DNA from: Marinobacter sp. F3R08 | Lineage (GTDB): Bacteria; Pseudomonadota; Gammaproteobacteria; Pseudomonadales; Oleiphilaceae | Assembly: GCF_018860425.1 (NCBI RefSeq) | Contig: NZ_JAHKPI010000024.1 | Span: 25,788 to 89,787, forward strand | Direction: 5' to 3' | DNA length: 64,000 nt | Shown here: piece by piece, positions 12,691 to 21,845 of the stretch | How positions within the stretch are numbered: the stretch's first letter is position 1 | Layout of the letters: the number at the start of each line of letters is the position of its first letter | Notes under the pieces: model-generated | What the model was told of the DNA's origin: nothing | The model's database searches: none | Seen by the model: only the letters and a program-made list of their open reading frames with translations | Made by a program: the position numbers and the translations under genes

Positions 12691-13590
12691 GTGAGACTTT
12701 TGCGTGGACTAGTCAGTGCCGTATTTCCGGCGTCCCCGCGGTTCCCTTCCGGTGCCTCTGAACTCTATCGCCCCTCGGAAAAAACTCCGATCCGCTTTCT
12801 GACTCTTTTTCTCCTTCTTGTCTCGTTGCTTTTTTCGGGCTGCAATACGCAGTCACTGTACCAGGATGATATATACAATCCGCCGGTCTACTGGGGCCGC
12901 CACGTGGTCCAGCCCGGTGAAACCCTCTACAGCATAGCGTGGCGATATGGGCGGGATTATCGAGAGCTGGGCGATGCCAATGGCATTGGTCCGCCATGGA
13001 ACCTCCAGGCGGGGCAGGTGCTGCGTCTCGATCTTCGCGGAAATGTAACGTCGAGCCGGCAAACTGCAACTGTCAGCAAGCCGGTATCATCCGCGCCCCG
13101 AAAGACAAACCGGACCTCGCCGCCAAAGCAGACAGCCGCCACGGCATCAAAACCTGCAGTAACTCGGGCTCCGAGCAAAGGAGCGCCTCTGGCGTCACAG
13201 ACCCAGACCGTGGCCAAGATCGACTGGCGCTGGCCTCACGTTGGCACTGTAATTGCTGGATATTCAACATCCGGAAAGGTCAATAAAGGTATTGATATTG
13301 CCGGGAAAGCCGGAGATGCTGTAAGAGCATCGGCCAACGGGAGTGTGGTCTATGCCGGCAGTGGGTTGCTAGGATACGGTAACCTCATTATCGTAAATCA
13401 CAACGAGCACTATTTGAGTGCTTACGCTCATAACCGGAAGATTCTGGTGCAGGAAGGGGAGGATGTGAAAGCCGGGCAGGTGATCGCAGAGCTCGGTAGC
13501 AGTGGCGCTGAACGACCTATGTTGCACTTTGAGATTCGCAAGAATGGCAACCCGGTTGATCCAGTTCATTTTTTGCCACCGCGCCAGTAA
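12691..13590 (+). CDS. nlpD: NlpD-type lipoprotein, LysM plus degenerate LytM/M23 domain
   Basis: NlpD is an outer-membrane lipoprotein that activates the amidase AmiC during septal peptidoglycan splitting. A lipobox (LLFSGC, Cys51) follows a hydrophobic helix. A LysM peptidoglycan-binding module lies at about residues 69-113 (HVVQPGETLYSIAWRYG). A Pro/Ala/Lys/Thr-rich linker leads to a C-terminal M23 domain at about 190-299. That domain lacks two zinc ligands: the expected HxGxD reads NKGID and HLHFE reads MLHFE. It is therefore an activator and not an active endopeptidase. The GTG start gives a 30-residue basic extension before the signal helix, and no ATG is available. The gene precedes rpoS, the conserved pairing; rpoS promoters commonly lie inside nlpD. 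Confidence 0.9.
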   Translation: MRLLRGLVSAVFPASPRFPSGASELYRPSEKTPIRFLTLFLLLVSLLFSGCNTQSLYQDDIYNPPVYWGRHVVQPGETLYSIAWRYGRDYRELGDANGIGPPWNLQAGQVLRLDLRGNVTSSRQTATVSKPVSSAPRKTNRTSPPKQTAATASKPAVTRAPSKGAPLASQTQTVAKIDWRWPHVGTVIAGYSTSGKVNKGIDIAGKAGDAVRASANGSVVYAGSGLLGYGNLIIVNHNEHYLSAYAHNRKILVQEGEDVKAGQVIAELGSSGAERPMLHFEIRKNGNPVDPVHFLPPRQ

Positions 13591-13793
13591 GAAAAGCAAA
13601 TGACAAGCTGCGCAAACCCTACATACCGGTACTGACAGGAACACCGCGTTCGCAAGAAAAACAAAAAGAGTAACGACCGAGACAGGTCGACCAACAAAAT
13701 GTCCTGAAGAAAAAAACATGGAGACAGAGACGTTCGCAATAACAAGAAATATCGAACGAACAACCAGGATCATTGAGAGGCGGGGCAAAAACA
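13591..13793 (+). promoter_or_regulatory. Purine-rich rpoS leader
   Basis: The 203 bases between nlpD and rpoS are strongly A/G-rich on the coding strand and contain no credible gene. A GGA within ACATGGAGA near 13717-13725 and GAGAGG just before the rpoS start are visible. Long untranslated rpoS leaders are post-transcriptional control points in relatives; the exact elements here cannot be assigned by eye. Confidence 0.35.
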
Positions 13794-14792
13794 ATGTCAG
13801 CAGAGCAAGAAGACATCATCATTGATCGCGTATCGGACACGGACGATGCCGAAGATCAACTGTTAGCAGAAGAAAAAACCGATAAAGGAGCTACTGAAGA
13901 AGTAGCCGCTGCAGTCGAAGAAGATTTTCCTACCCAGGGGCGTTATTTCGCCAGTCCGAAGCAGCTGGATGCAACCCAGCTCTATCTTAACGAAATTGGT
14001 TTTTCACCGCTTCTGACGCCAGAAGAAGAGGTCTACTTTGCACGCCTGGCGCGCAAGGGAGAAGAGTCCGGGCGCAAGAGGATGATTGAAAGCAACCTGC
14101 GTCTGGTCGTGAAGATCGCTCGTCGCTACGTGAATCGGGGGCTGACGCTGCTGGATTTGATTGAGGAGGGTAACCTCGGTCTGATCCGGGCGGTTGAAAA
14201 GTTCGATCCGGAGCGAGGATTCCGATTCTCCACCTATGCCACCTGGTGGATTCGCCAGACGATTGAGCGGGCTATCATGAACCAGACCCGTACGATTCGT
14301 TTGCCGATCCATGTGGTGAAGGAACTGAACCTGTACCTGCGAGCAGCCCGGGAACTGACCCAGAAACTGGATCATGAGCCTTCGGCGGAAGAGATCGCTC
14401 AGATGGTCGACAAGCCGGTGGCTGACGTCAAGCGAATGCTGGGCCTTAATGAACGTGTGGCGTCCATGGATACGCCCATCGGCGCAGGCGGCGAAAAGTC
14501 TTTACTGGACACTGTGGCCGACGAGGGCGCGTCTGATCCTGCGGATCTCCTGCAAGACAATAATATGTGTTCATGCCTGGAGAAGTGGATTGATCAGCTT
14601 AGTGATAAACAGCAAGAAGTGTTGTCACGTCGTTTTGGTTTGAGGGGTTATCCGGTAAGCACGCTGGAGGAAGTGGGGCAGGAAATCGGTCTGACCCGCG
14701 AACGGGTCCGGCAGATTCAGGTAGAGGCGCTGCGTCGCCTCCGGGAAATTCTGGAGAAGGAAGGTTTGTCGGGGAATCTGTTGTTCAAGTAG
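13794..14792 (+). CDS. rpoS: RNA polymerase sigma factor RpoS
   Basis: This is the stationary-phase and general-stress sigma factor. With start ATG 13794 it has 332 residues; the frame is open upstream to a TTG at 13773, but ATG gives the usual acidic RpoS N-terminus. Region 1.2/2.1 begins at [29 protein letters not shown]. Region 2 has [48 protein letters not shown], where the [16 protein letters not shown] core is nearly invariant. Region 3 begins at [23 protein letters not shown]. Region 4 carries the helix-turn-helix [29 protein letters not shown]. The short TRTIRLP boundary and the NLLFK-type tail favour RpoS over RpoD or RpoH. It is transcribed from or through nlpD and ends at a strong terminator. 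Confidence 0.96.
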   Translation: MSAEQEDIIIDRVSDTDDAEDQLLAEEKTDKGATEEVAAAVEEDFPTQGRYFASPKQLDATQLYLNEIGFSPLLTPEEEVYFARLARKGEESGRKRMIESNLRLVVKIARRYVNRGLTLLDLIEEGNLGLIRAVEKFDPERGFRFSTYATWWIRQTIERAIMNQTRTIRLPIHVVKELNLYLRAARELTQKLDHEPSAEEIAQMVDKPVADVKRMLGLNERVASMDTPIGAGGEKSLLDTVADEGASDPADLLQDNNMCSCLEKWIDQLSDKQQEVLSRRFGLRGYPVSTLEEVGQEIGLTRERVRQIQVEALRRLREILEKEGLSGNLLFK

Positions 14793-14814
14793 CCCCACCT
14801 GATCGTTCGATTGA

Positions 14815-14850
14815 GAAAAACCGGCCAGGATATTCCTGGCCGGTTTTTTT
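14815..14850 (+). terminator. Rho-independent terminator after rpoS
   Basis: AAAACCGGCCAGGA pairs with TCCTGGCCGGTTTT around a 3-base loop, followed by a run of seven T residues. This is the strongest terminator in the window and may work in both directions. Confidence 0.92.
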
Positions 14851-14999
14851 GTGTTTCAGGATCGTTGCAAATGAGAACCAGGTTGTGCAATGGCCGGTAG
14901 CCTCATTGATAGAATGCCGTGACCGGGCGGGGATAAGGGTGTCGAAACCCGGTGCACGAATGAAACACGTCAATAATAACGATAGAAAAGGAAAGGACT

Positions 15000-15575
15000 A
15001 TGAAGAAGGCTCTTACAACCGGTTTTGCCTCTCTGGTTATGACAGCACTGCTGACTGGACCGGCAGCAGCGCTCACGGTGGAAGGTGTTGATGTGCCGGA
15101 TACCTACTCCGCAATGGATACGGAACTGAAACTCAATGGCGCCGGTACCCGTTCCAAGTGGTTTATGGATCTGTATATCGGAGGCCTCTATGTACCGGAG
15201 GCCGTTGACGATAGCGACCTGGTGATCAATGCGGATGAGCCCCAGGCGATCACTCTGCATATCATTTCCGGCATGATTACCAGTGAGCGAATGACCGAGG
15301 CCACGCTGGAGGGTTTTGAAGCTTCCACTGACGGTGAGATGGCCTCTATTCAGGAGGATGTGGACCAGTTCATGGCGGTGTTCGAGGAAGAGATTACCGA
15401 AGGTGATGTATTTGATCTGGTGTATCTGCCAGGTGAAGGCGTCCGGGTTCTGAAAAACGGTGAGCATAAAGACACCGTAGGCGGCCTGGCATTCAAAAAG
15501 GCCCTGTTCGGGATCTGGTTATCCGACAAGCCGGCCCAGAAGGACCTGAAAGAAAAAATGCTGGGACAACGGTAA
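15000..15575 (+). CDS. Exported chalcone-isomerase-like protein
   Basis: The 191-residue protein has a cleavable Sec signal peptide (MKKALTTGFASLVMTALLTGPAAA, cleavage near residue 24). Its body matches the bacterial chalcone-isomerase-like fold family, with signatures LKLNGAGTRSKWFMDLYIGGLYVP and a C-terminal GGLAFKKALFGIWLSDKPAQKDLKEKMLG. Plant chalcone isomerases make flavanones, but most bacterial members lack a known substrate and several are fatty-acid binding or non-enzymatic, so no reaction is assigned. It is a single-gene unit: the rpoS terminator lies upstream and a terminator shared with nth lies downstream. GAAAGGA precedes the ATG. Confidence 0.82.
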   Translation: MKKALTTGFASLVMTALLTGPAAALTVEGVDVPDTYSAMDTELKLNGAGTRSKWFMDLYIGGLYVPEAVDDSDLVINADEPQAITLHIISGMITSERMTEATLEGFEASTDGEMASIQEDVDQFMAVFEEEITEGDVFDLVYLPGEGVRVLKNGEHKDTVGGLAFKKALFGIWLSDKPAQKDLKEKMLGQR

Positions 15576-15596
15576 GCTCCGTTCCCTGTTGGAAGG

Positions 15597-15622
15597 AAAA
15601 GCCGGCTCGATGCCGGCTTTTT
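15597..15622. terminator. Bidirectional terminator between the chalcone-isomerase-like gene and nth
   Basis: AAAAGCCGGC TCGAT GCCGGCTTTTT is a GC stem flanked by A and T runs, so it can terminate transcription on either strand. It sits between two convergent genes, 13 bases from the nth stop. Confidence 0.88.
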
Positions 15623-15634
15623 CATGTCATGGCC

Positions 15635-16273
15635 TCAGAGATAATCCCTTTTCTCCTTGAATTCGCAGAGGTCTTCGATGATGCAGGCGCCACATTTGGG
15701 TTTTCTGGCGGTGCAGGTGTAGCGACCGTGAAGGATCAGCCAGTGATGAGCGTCCAGCAGAAACTCTTTTGGCACCAGGCGCATCAGGCGGTTCTCTACC
15801 TCGAGAACATTTTTGCCCGGAGCGATTCCGGTTCGATTCGACACCCGGAAGATATGGGTATCCACCGCCATTGCCATATGTCCGAAGGCAGTATTCAGCA
15901 CCACGTTCGCGGTCTTTCTGCCAACTCCCGGTAAAGCCTCGAGATCCTCCCGGCGTTCGGGTACCTGGCTGCTGTGCTTCTCGACCAGAATGCGGCAGGT
16001 CTTGATTACGTTCTCGGCCTTGCTGTTAAACAAGCCAATGGTTTTGATGTATTCCTTGAGTCCGTCCACCCCGAGGGCGAAGATGGCCTCGGGCGTGTTG
16101 GCTACCGGAAACAGCTTGTCGGTGGCTTTGTTTACACCCACGTCCGTGGCCTGGGCCGACAGGATGACGGCAATCAGTAATTCGAACGGGCTGGAGTAAT
16201 TCAGCTCGGTGGTTGGATTGGGATTGGCATCCCTCAGTCGGGTAAAGATCTCAATGCGTTTCTGTTTGTTCAT
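15635..16273 (-). CDS. nth: Endonuclease III
   Basis: Nth is a bifunctional DNA glycosylase/AP lyase that removes oxidised pyrimidines. The 212 residues include the helix-hairpin-helix LPGVGRKTANVVL with the catalytic lysine, the catalytic aspartate in AVDTHIFRVSNR, and the C-terminal [4Fe-4S] ligands C-X6-C-X2-C-X5-C in CTARKPKCGACIIEDLC. It is the last gene of the metG-rnfABCDGE-nth run, 27 bases after rnfE. The rnf-nth link is conserved across gammaproteobacteria. Confidence 0.97.
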   Translation of the reverse strand: MNKQKRIEIFTRLRDANPNPTTELNYSSPFELLIAVILSAQATDVGVNKATDKLFPVANTPEAIFALGVDGLKEYIKTIGLFNSKAENVIKTCRILVEKHSSQVPERREDLEALPGVGRKTANVVLNTAFGHMAMAVDTHIFRVSNRTGIAPGKNVLEVENRLMRLVPKEFLLDAHHWLILHGRYTCTARKPKCGACIIEDLCEFKEKRDYL

Positions 16274-16300
16274 CAGCTCTCAGTCATCGAAACTCTGCAA

Positions 16301-17017
16301 TCAGGAAACGTTACCGGTAACCCGGACCCGCTTGCTGCCCGCCGCCACGGTTGCCGGCTCACGGGCTTTTCGGCGCTCTTCAAGGTGTTTGTCGATCCCG
16401 TTTTTAAGGGCGATCAGCAAGCCCAGCCCGATGAAGGCGCCGGGAGGAAGAATCATGAACAGCATATCCGGATAATTATCGAACGGGCGAATTACCCAGT
16501 CCGCCGCTACGGGGCCAAGGAGCAGGTGCATGTCGACAAACAGAGTGCCTTGTCCGATGAGTTCCCGCAAACCGCCCAGAACGACCAGAACAATCAGGAA
16601 GCCGAGCCCCATCATGGCGCCGTCCAGAAGGGCTGGACCGGGTGGGTTTCGTGAAGCGAAAGCATCGGCCCGGCCAAGAATCGCGCAGTTGGTTACGATC
16701 AGGGGAATGAAAATTCCAAGGATCTGGTACAGCTCGTAGGTAAAGGCCTGCATCAGGAGTTCCGCGCAGGTTACAAACGACGCGATGATCATGACAAACG
16801 CAGGCAGGCGCACGGACTCGCCAACGAAATTACGGATCAGCGATACCGCCAGATTGGAGCCCATTAACACCATCAATGTGGCCAGTCCCAGACCGATGGC
16901 GTTAACAACGGTGCTGGTCACCGCCAGAAGAGGGCAAAGCCCCAGTACCTGGACAAGGGCGGGGTTGTTGTCCCAGAGCCCGTCCCGGATGATTTCGCTG
17001 GAGGTTTTGGTTGCCAT
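16301..17017 (-). CDS. rnfE: Rnf electron transport complex subunit E
   Basis: RnfE is an integral membrane subunit of the ion-translocating ferredoxin:NAD+ oxidoreductase (Rnf/Rsx), homologous to NqrD and RnfA. The 238 residues form about six membrane helices. The start region [36 protein letters not shown] and the central [16 protein letters not shown] (membrane iron-sulfur cysteine) are family signatures. The cytoplasmic tail is basic ([12 protein letters not shown]). It is 2 bases downstream of rnfG. In E. coli the same complex is called RsxABCDGE and helps reduce SoxR. Confidence 0.95.
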   Translation of the reverse strand: MATKTSSEIIRDGLWDNNPALVQVLGLCPLLAVTSTVVNAIGLGLATLMVLMGSNLAVSLIRNFVGESVRLPAFVMIIASFVTCAELLMQAFTYELYQILGIFIPLIVTNCAILGRADAFASRNPPGPALLDGAMMGLGFLIVLVVLGGLRELIGQGTLFVDMHLLLGPVAADWVIRPFDNYPDMLFMILPPGAFIGLGLLIALKNGIDKHLEERRKAREPATVAAGSKRVRVTGNVS

Positions 17018-17019
17018 GA

Positions 17020-17721
17020 TCAGGAATGCTCCGTGTTGGACGATTCACCGGCAATCACTTCCGGGTTCAGAATTTTGTCTCTTAGCGATGGCGTCTCGTT
17101 GAGCTGTTCGCGGATAACCTGGCGATGCTCCCGGAAATAGATCAGGGCTTTCTGCACAGCCTTGACCACAGCTCTCGGTGTGATGGTGGCTCCGGTAAAC
17201 TGGTCAAATTCACCGCCGTTCTTTTTGACGTTCCACGCCCGGTGCGGTGGCTCGCCCAGAGAACGACCATCAAAACTTTTGATCCAGTCCGATTTCCGGG
17301 TTTCGATACGATCTCCCAGCCCGGGTGTTTCTTTATGGCTGGTTACCCGGACGCCGAGAACGGTGCCTTGCATGTCCACACCGATCAGCAGGCTAATCCT
17401 TCCGGAGTAACCATCAGGCGCCACGATCGGCATAATCATGCCAACGGGGCGCTCGTTCCGCCGGGCAACCCAGACCGTAAGCGGGCCGGGTTGGGCAAGG
17501 CGTTCGCTGGCGGGCAATTGCACGGTGTCCCTGAGCAAATCGTTGTCGTGTCGGCTTTGGGGGATAATCTCATACAGTGCCTGGGCTTCTGCGCGAGCCG
17601 CTTGCTCTTGTATGCGTTCCTCGGTAGCTACCTGGGTTATAGCGATGGTGCCACCGGTGATCACGGCGAACAAGCCAAGCCCGATGGCACTGCGACGGAT
17701 GGACGTTGCAACTGCAGTCAT
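17020..17721 (-). CDS. rnfG: Rnf electron transport complex subunit G
   Basis: RnfG carries a covalently attached FMN on the periplasmic side of the Rnf complex. One N-terminal membrane helix (about residues 11-31) anchors a periplasmic FMN-binding domain. The flavin-attachment motif is [15 protein letters not shown], in which the second threonine is the expected phosphoester site. [37 protein letters not shown] is the matching domain signature. The 233 residues are typical. It lies between rnfD (2-base gap) and rnfE. Confidence 0.94.
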   Translation of the reverse strand: MTAVATSIRRSAIGLGLFAVITGGTIAITQVATEERIQEQAARAEAQALYEIIPQSRHDNDLLRDTVQLPASERLAQPGPLTVWVARRNERPVGMIMPIVAPDGYSGRISLLIGVDMQGTVLGVRVTSHKETPGLGDRIETRKSDWIKSFDGRSLGEPPHRAWNVKKNGGEFDQFTGATITPRAVVKAVQKALIYFREHRQVIREQLNETPSLRDKILNPEVIAGESSNTEHS

Positions 17722-17723
17722 GA

Positions 17724-18773
17724 TTAGCCCTGACTCCCCGGGACACCGCGACGGGCCTTGTGATGACCGTATGTCCGCGGGGGAGTGTAGTGGTCGATAA
17801 AGGGTACGGCAAAGTTCATCAGCAGAACGCTGAATGCCACGGCATCGGGATAATTGCCCCAGGTGCGGATCAGGTAGATCAGGATGCCAATCCCCGCGCC
17901 ATAAATCAGTTTACCCTGATGGCTCGTAGCGGCAGAAACCGGATCGGTCGCAATAAAAAACGCTCCGAGCATGGTGCCGCCTGCGAGTATATGCAATGAG
18001 AGCGGCGTGTAGAGGTCGGCATTGCTGCCAAAGGCCAGGCTCATCACGATCAGGCCGCCGAGAAAGCCCGCCGGAATATGCCAGCTGATAATGCGCAGAC
18101 CGATCAGCAACAGGCCGCCGGCCAGGAATGCCGCGTTGACCCACTCCCAGCCTCTGGCAACGTTGTTGCCAAACGTCGGGTGATTAAGCACCTCAGCAGC
18201 CGTATGTATGGTGATCTTGTGCTTGTACTCGTCAAGCGGCGTTGCCATGGTCCAGCCGTCAAACGCCGTTTGCTGGCCGGAGGCAATGGTTGCCAGTGTC
18301 TCACTGAAGCCCGGTGCGCTATTCCAGAGCATGGCTGGTTCCGCCCAGTTGGTGGTCATGGCTACCGGAAACGACACCAGTACCAGTGCATAACCGACCA
18401 TAGCCGGGTTGAACGGGTTTGAACCCAGCCCACCATACAGTTGCTTGGCAACAACGATGGCGGAAATAACCGCCACTGCTGAGACCCACCAGGGCGCAAA
18501 CTGTGGCAACGACAGGCCCAGAAGCAGGCCGGTAACGGCGGCGGTATTGTCCCTGATGAAAAACAAAACGGGTTTCTTCCTCAGCCTGAGCAAGGCGGCC
18601 TCGGAGAGGATGGCCAGGGCCACGCAGAAGACGACGTTGATCAGGTTGCCCCAGCCGAAAAACAAGGTCTGTGCAAACAGGCCCGGCAAGGCAGCAATCA
18701 ATACCCACAACATCACACGGGATGTTGGCCGGGCATTGCGGGCGTGAGGGGATGACTGCTGAACAAATGCCAT
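17724..18773 (-). CDS. rnfD: Rnf electron transport complex subunit D
   Basis: RnfD is a multi-spanning subunit related to NqrB, with about nine or ten membrane helices and a covalent FMN. The 349 residues include the conserved [23 protein letters not shown] and, toward the C-terminus, [30 protein letters not shown]; the flavin threonine should lie in the ATDP stretch. It is positioned between rnfC and rnfG in the standard order. Confidence 0.94.
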   Translation of the reverse strand: MAFVQQSSPHARNARPTSRVMLWVLIAALPGLFAQTLFFGWGNLINVVFCVALAILSEAALLRLRKKPVLFFIRDNTAAVTGLLLGLSLPQFAPWWVSAVAVISAIVVAKQLYGGLGSNPFNPAMVGYALVLVSFPVAMTTNWAEPAMLWNSAPGFSETLATIASGQQTAFDGWTMATPLDEYKHKITIHTAAEVLNHPTFGNNVARGWEWVNAAFLAGGLLLIGLRIISWHIPAGFLGGLIVMSLAFGSNADLYTPLSLHILAGGTMLGAFFIATDPVSAATSHQGKLIYGAGIGILIYLIRTWGNYPDAVAFSVLLMNFAVPFIDHYTPPRTYGHHKARRGVPGSQG

Positions 18774-18794
18774 GGGTGTTGTGCCTGATGTCGT

Positions 18795-20624
18795 TTAGTG
18801 GGTGGACCGGGATTCCGATGGTCGAGCGGCCGCCTTGTCCCTGGCTTCTGCCAGCAACGCCTCCGCCCGTTTTACCCGATCGTGGTTCTTGGCGACGGCC
18901 CGCTCCAGTTTTTCTACGTTGTCTGCCTGCTGGGCTTTGGCGTCATCGAGCATGCCCTGCATGGTGTCGAGTTTGGCCTGAGCCTGGCTTAGCTGTTTCT
19001 CCAGAGCCCCAATGTCCGGTGTTTCCTCCGCCGGTGGTGCACTGGTGGCCGGTGACTGAGAGGCTTCGGCCTTTGCCTTTTTGCGGGCCAGAGCCTGCTC
19101 AACCAGTGCCGACTTTGCGGCACGCTCGTCAACGGCCTCACCCTTGACTGCGGCTTTCTCTGCGTCAGCTTTTTTCTTGGCCTGGGCTTCCGCTGCGGCC
19201 TTCGCCCGCTCCTTGCGTCTCAGTTCTTTCTCTTGCTGTTCCCTCTCCAGGCGTGCCTGACGGGCTTCGAAACGTTCCCGGGCCCGGTCTGCCTTTAGCT
19301 GCTCTGCCTGTTGAGCGCGAATCTCCCCTTTGGCAAATCGATAGTACTGAACCAGGGGAATTGAGCTCGGGCAAACATAGGAACAGGCTCCGCACTCGAT
19401 ACAGTCAAACAGGTTCAGATGCTCCGCCTTTTCGAACTCGGCGGCCTTGGCATGCCAGAACAGTTGTTGCGGCAGCAGTTCCATAGGGCAGGCTTCAGCG
19501 CACTGGCCGCAGCGGATGCAGGGCTGTTCCGGTGGCGGTGCCGGTAATTCGGCGGCTGTTGCGGCAATAACACAGTTGGTGGTTTTAATGACAGGGACTG
19601 ATTCTGTGGTCAGCGTATAGCCCATCATTGGTCCGCCAAGGACCAGGCGGCTGACCGCGTTCTGATCGACGCCGGCGTGTTCCAGCATATACTCAATCGG
19701 CGTGCCGATCAGTGTCTCAAAATTACCTGGATCCTGGAGGGCTTCACCCGTCATGGTAACCACCCGGGAAATCAGCGGTTTGCCTTCAAATACCGACTTT
19801 GCCACGGCGACGGCGGTTCCGATATTCTGGCACATAACCCCGATATCGGCTGGAATGCCCCCGCTAGGAACCTCCATGCCTGTGAGGATCTGGATCAACT
19901 GTTTTTCGCCGCCAGACGGGTACTTGGTAGGAATAACGACAATCTCGGTCTGCGTGCCCTCGGTTGCTCTTCGAAGGGCTGCAATCGCTTCGGGTTTATT
20001 GTCCTCAATGCCGATCACGCAGCGTTCGGGCCGAAGAATCCAGGCCATGATTTTAAGGCCGGCAATGACATCGTCCGCCTTCTCCCGCATGGTCATGTCA
20101 TCGGCCGTGATATAGGGCTCGCATTCAGCGCCGTTGAGGATGAGGGTGCTTACCTTGCGATCCCGGGGCGGCTGGAGTTTGATGTTGGTGGGGAAACCGG
20201 CGCCACCCATACCGGAAATACCCGCATCGCGGATTATCCGAAGGATCTGATCACGCTCCAGGGAGCGATAGTCCTTGACTGGATTGAGCGCGCACCACTG
20301 ATCCTGACCATCCGGCTTGAGAGTAATACACCGGTCGGCCATGCCTGAGGGGTGGGGGACCGGGTAGTCGGCAATACTCTCGATCACACCGGAGGTTGGT
20401 GCGTGAACCGGCACCCCCATACCTGCTTTGATATCGGCAATCTTCTGTCCTTTCAAAACCCGTTCGCCGACTTCGACAAGAGGCTCTGCGGGCACGCCAA
20501 TGTGCTGCTGCAAGGGCAGAATCAGAAGTTCCGGTATGCCGGCGTTGCGAACTGGCCGCGTCGTGGAGACCTCTTTGTGTCCCGGGGGATGGACGCCGCC
20601 GGAAAAATCCCAGAGTTGAGTCAT
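18795..20624 (-). CDS. rnfC: Rnf electron transport complex subunit C
   Basis: RnfC is the peripheral NADH/FMN and iron-sulfur subunit where electrons pass to or from NAD. With the ATG at 20624 ([17 protein letters not shown]) it has 609 residues; the frame is open 34 codons upstream but that extension lies inside rnfB. The NADH/FMN domain contains GGAGFPTNIKL and GAECEPYITADD. Two ferredoxin motifs, CIRCGQCAEACP and CIECGACSYVCP, lie at about residues 370-410. The last 175 residues are a charged Ala/Lys/Glu/Arg-rich coiled-coil tail (RnfC tails vary in length). The start overlaps the rnfB stop (ATGA on the minus strand). Confidence 0.95.
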   Translation of the reverse strand: MTQLWDFSGGVHPPGHKEVSTTRPVRNAGIPELLILPLQQHIGVPAEPLVEVGERVLKGQKIADIKAGMGVPVHAPTSGVIESIADYPVPHPSGMADRCITLKPDGQDQWCALNPVKDYRSLERDQILRIIRDAGISGMGGAGFPTNIKLQPPRDRKVSTLILNGAECEPYITADDMTMREKADDVIAGLKIMAWILRPERCVIGIEDNKPEAIAALRRATEGTQTEIVVIPTKYPSGGEKQLIQILTGMEVPSGGIPADIGVMCQNIGTAVAVAKSVFEGKPLISRVVTMTGEALQDPGNFETLIGTPIEYMLEHAGVDQNAVSRLVLGGPMMGYTLTTESVPVIKTTNCVIAATAAELPAPPPEQPCIRCGQCAEACPMELLPQQLFWHAKAAEFEKAEHLNLFDCIECGACSYVCPSSIPLVQYYRFAKGEIRAQQAEQLKADRARERFEARQARLEREQQEKELRRKERAKAAAEAQAKKKADAEKAAVKGEAVDERAAKSALVEQALARKKAKAEASQSPATSAPPAEETPDIGALEKQLSQAQAKLDTMQGMLDDAKAQQADNVEKLERAVAKNHDRVKRAEALLAEARDKAAARPSESRSTH

Positions 20625-21202
20625 CAGGCGCTGGCTCCCTGGCGATCGGTGGCAATGAGTCCGGATTTGGGCGGTGTCCAGGTCCAGGTTCGAATATCCG
20701 GTTCCACCGTCACCATGTCGATGCAATCCACCGGGCAGGGATCAACACACAGATCGCAACCTGTGCATTCGCTTTCAATCACGGTGTGCATGTGTTTAGC
20801 GGCGCCAAGAATCGCGTCCACAGGGCAGGCCTGGATGCACTTGGTGCAACCAATACACTCGTCTTCGCGAATCACCGCAACCCGTTTGACTTGCTCAACT
20901 CCGTGTTCAGCGTCCAGCGGCTCCGGTTCGACGTCCAGCAGGTCTGCCAGAGCTTTGATGGTGGACTCTCCGCCAGGCGGACATTTGTTGATGGGGCCGC
21001 CTTCGGCGATCGAGTCGGCGTAGGGGCGACAGCCGGGATAGCCACACTGGCCGCATTGGGTCTGGGGCAGAAGGGCGTCTATCTGATCGACCAGCGGGTT
21101 GCCCTCTACTTTGAATCGTTCGGCGGCAAAACCGAGCAGGCCGCCGAAGACAACGGCAAGGGCCAGAAGAACCACAACGGCAACAAGAACGCTTGTCCAC
21201 AT
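20624..21202 (-). CDS. rnfB: Rnf electron transport complex subunit B
   Basis: RnfB is the membrane-anchored ferredoxin-like subunit. It has a single N-terminal membrane helix ([23 protein letters not shown]), then the CX2CX4C-type cluster motif in [22 protein letters not shown], and two C-terminal [4Fe-4S] motifs [16 protein letters not shown] and [16 protein letters not shown]. The 192 residues match the gammaproteobacterial short form. It follows rnfA by 29 bases. Confidence 0.96.
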   Translation of the reverse strand: MWTSVLVAVVVLLALAVVFGGLLGFAAERFKVEGNPLVDQIDALLPQTQCGQCGYPGCRPYADSIAEGGPINKCPPGGESTIKALADLLDVEPEPLDAEHGVEQVKRVAVIREDECIGCTKCIQACPVDAILGAAKHMHTVIESECTGCDLCVDPCPVDCIDMVTVEPDIRTWTWTPPKSGLIATDRQGASA

Positions 21203-21231
21203 AACCTGTTACTCCTAATTCCGTCAGCCCG

Positions 21232-21813
21232 TTAAACGCTGACCAGGCCGCTAAAGCCCAGGAAAGCCAGAGCCATCAGCCCGGCTGTTACCAGGCCAAT
21301 GGCAGCACCGCGAAAGGCAACCGGAACGTCGGCGACAGCGATGCGCTCGCGCATGGCGGCAAACAGCACCAGAACCATGGAGAAACCAGCAGCAGCGCCA
21401 AAACCGTATAAAACAGACTCAACGAAGTTGTTGTTCCTGTTGATGTTGAGAAGAGCAACCCCGAGCACCGCGCAGTTGGTGGTGATCAGTGGCAGGAAAA
21501 TACCCAACACCCGATAGAGAAGCGGGCTGGTCTTGCGTACCACCATCTCAGTGAACTGAACGACCACAGCTATCACAAGGATAAAGGTGATGGTCCTGAG
21601 AAAGGCCAGATCCAGCGGCTCGAGGAGATAGGTATAGGCAAGGTAACTGCAGACCGATGCCAGGGTCAGCACGAAGGTTGTTGCCAGGGACATGCCCATG
21701 GCCGTCTCCAGCTTGCCGGAGACCCCCATGAACGGGCACAGGCCCAGGAACTGAACCAGTACAAAATTGTTCACCAGAATGGTGCTGACCAGAATCAGCA
21801 GATATTCGGTCAT
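21232..21813 (-). CDS. rnfA: Rnf electron transport complex subunit A
   Basis: RnfA is a six-helix membrane subunit, homologous to NqrE and RnfE. The 193-residue protein starts [45 protein letters not shown] and contains the central [14 protein letters not shown]; the two cysteines bracket the predicted membrane iron-sulfur cluster. It is the first rnf gene and begins 32 bases after the metG stop, so metG may be the promoter-proximal gene of the whole run. Confidence 0.96.
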   Translation of the reverse strand: MTEYLLILVSTILVNNFVLVQFLGLCPFMGVSGKLETAMGMSLATTFVLTLASVCSYLAYTYLLEPLDLAFLRTITFILVIAVVVQFTEMVVRKTSPLLYRVLGIFLPLITTNCAVLGVALLNINRNNNFVESVLYGFGAAAGFSMVLVLFAAMRERIAVADVPVAFRGAAIGLVTAGLMALAFLGFSGLVSV

Positions 21814-21845
21814 TTACCTTGCTCCATCGTACCGGCGAACGCGCC

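Noticed and set aside
13600..13635. 11-codon frame just after nlpD
   Set aside because: Too short and without a ribosome-binding site; chance ATG in the rpoS leader.
13369..13794. 141-codon hydrophobic frame on the minus strand over the nlpD-rpoS gap
   Set aside because: Its hydrophobicity is the complement of the purine-rich leader, and it has no ribosome-binding site or family resemblance.
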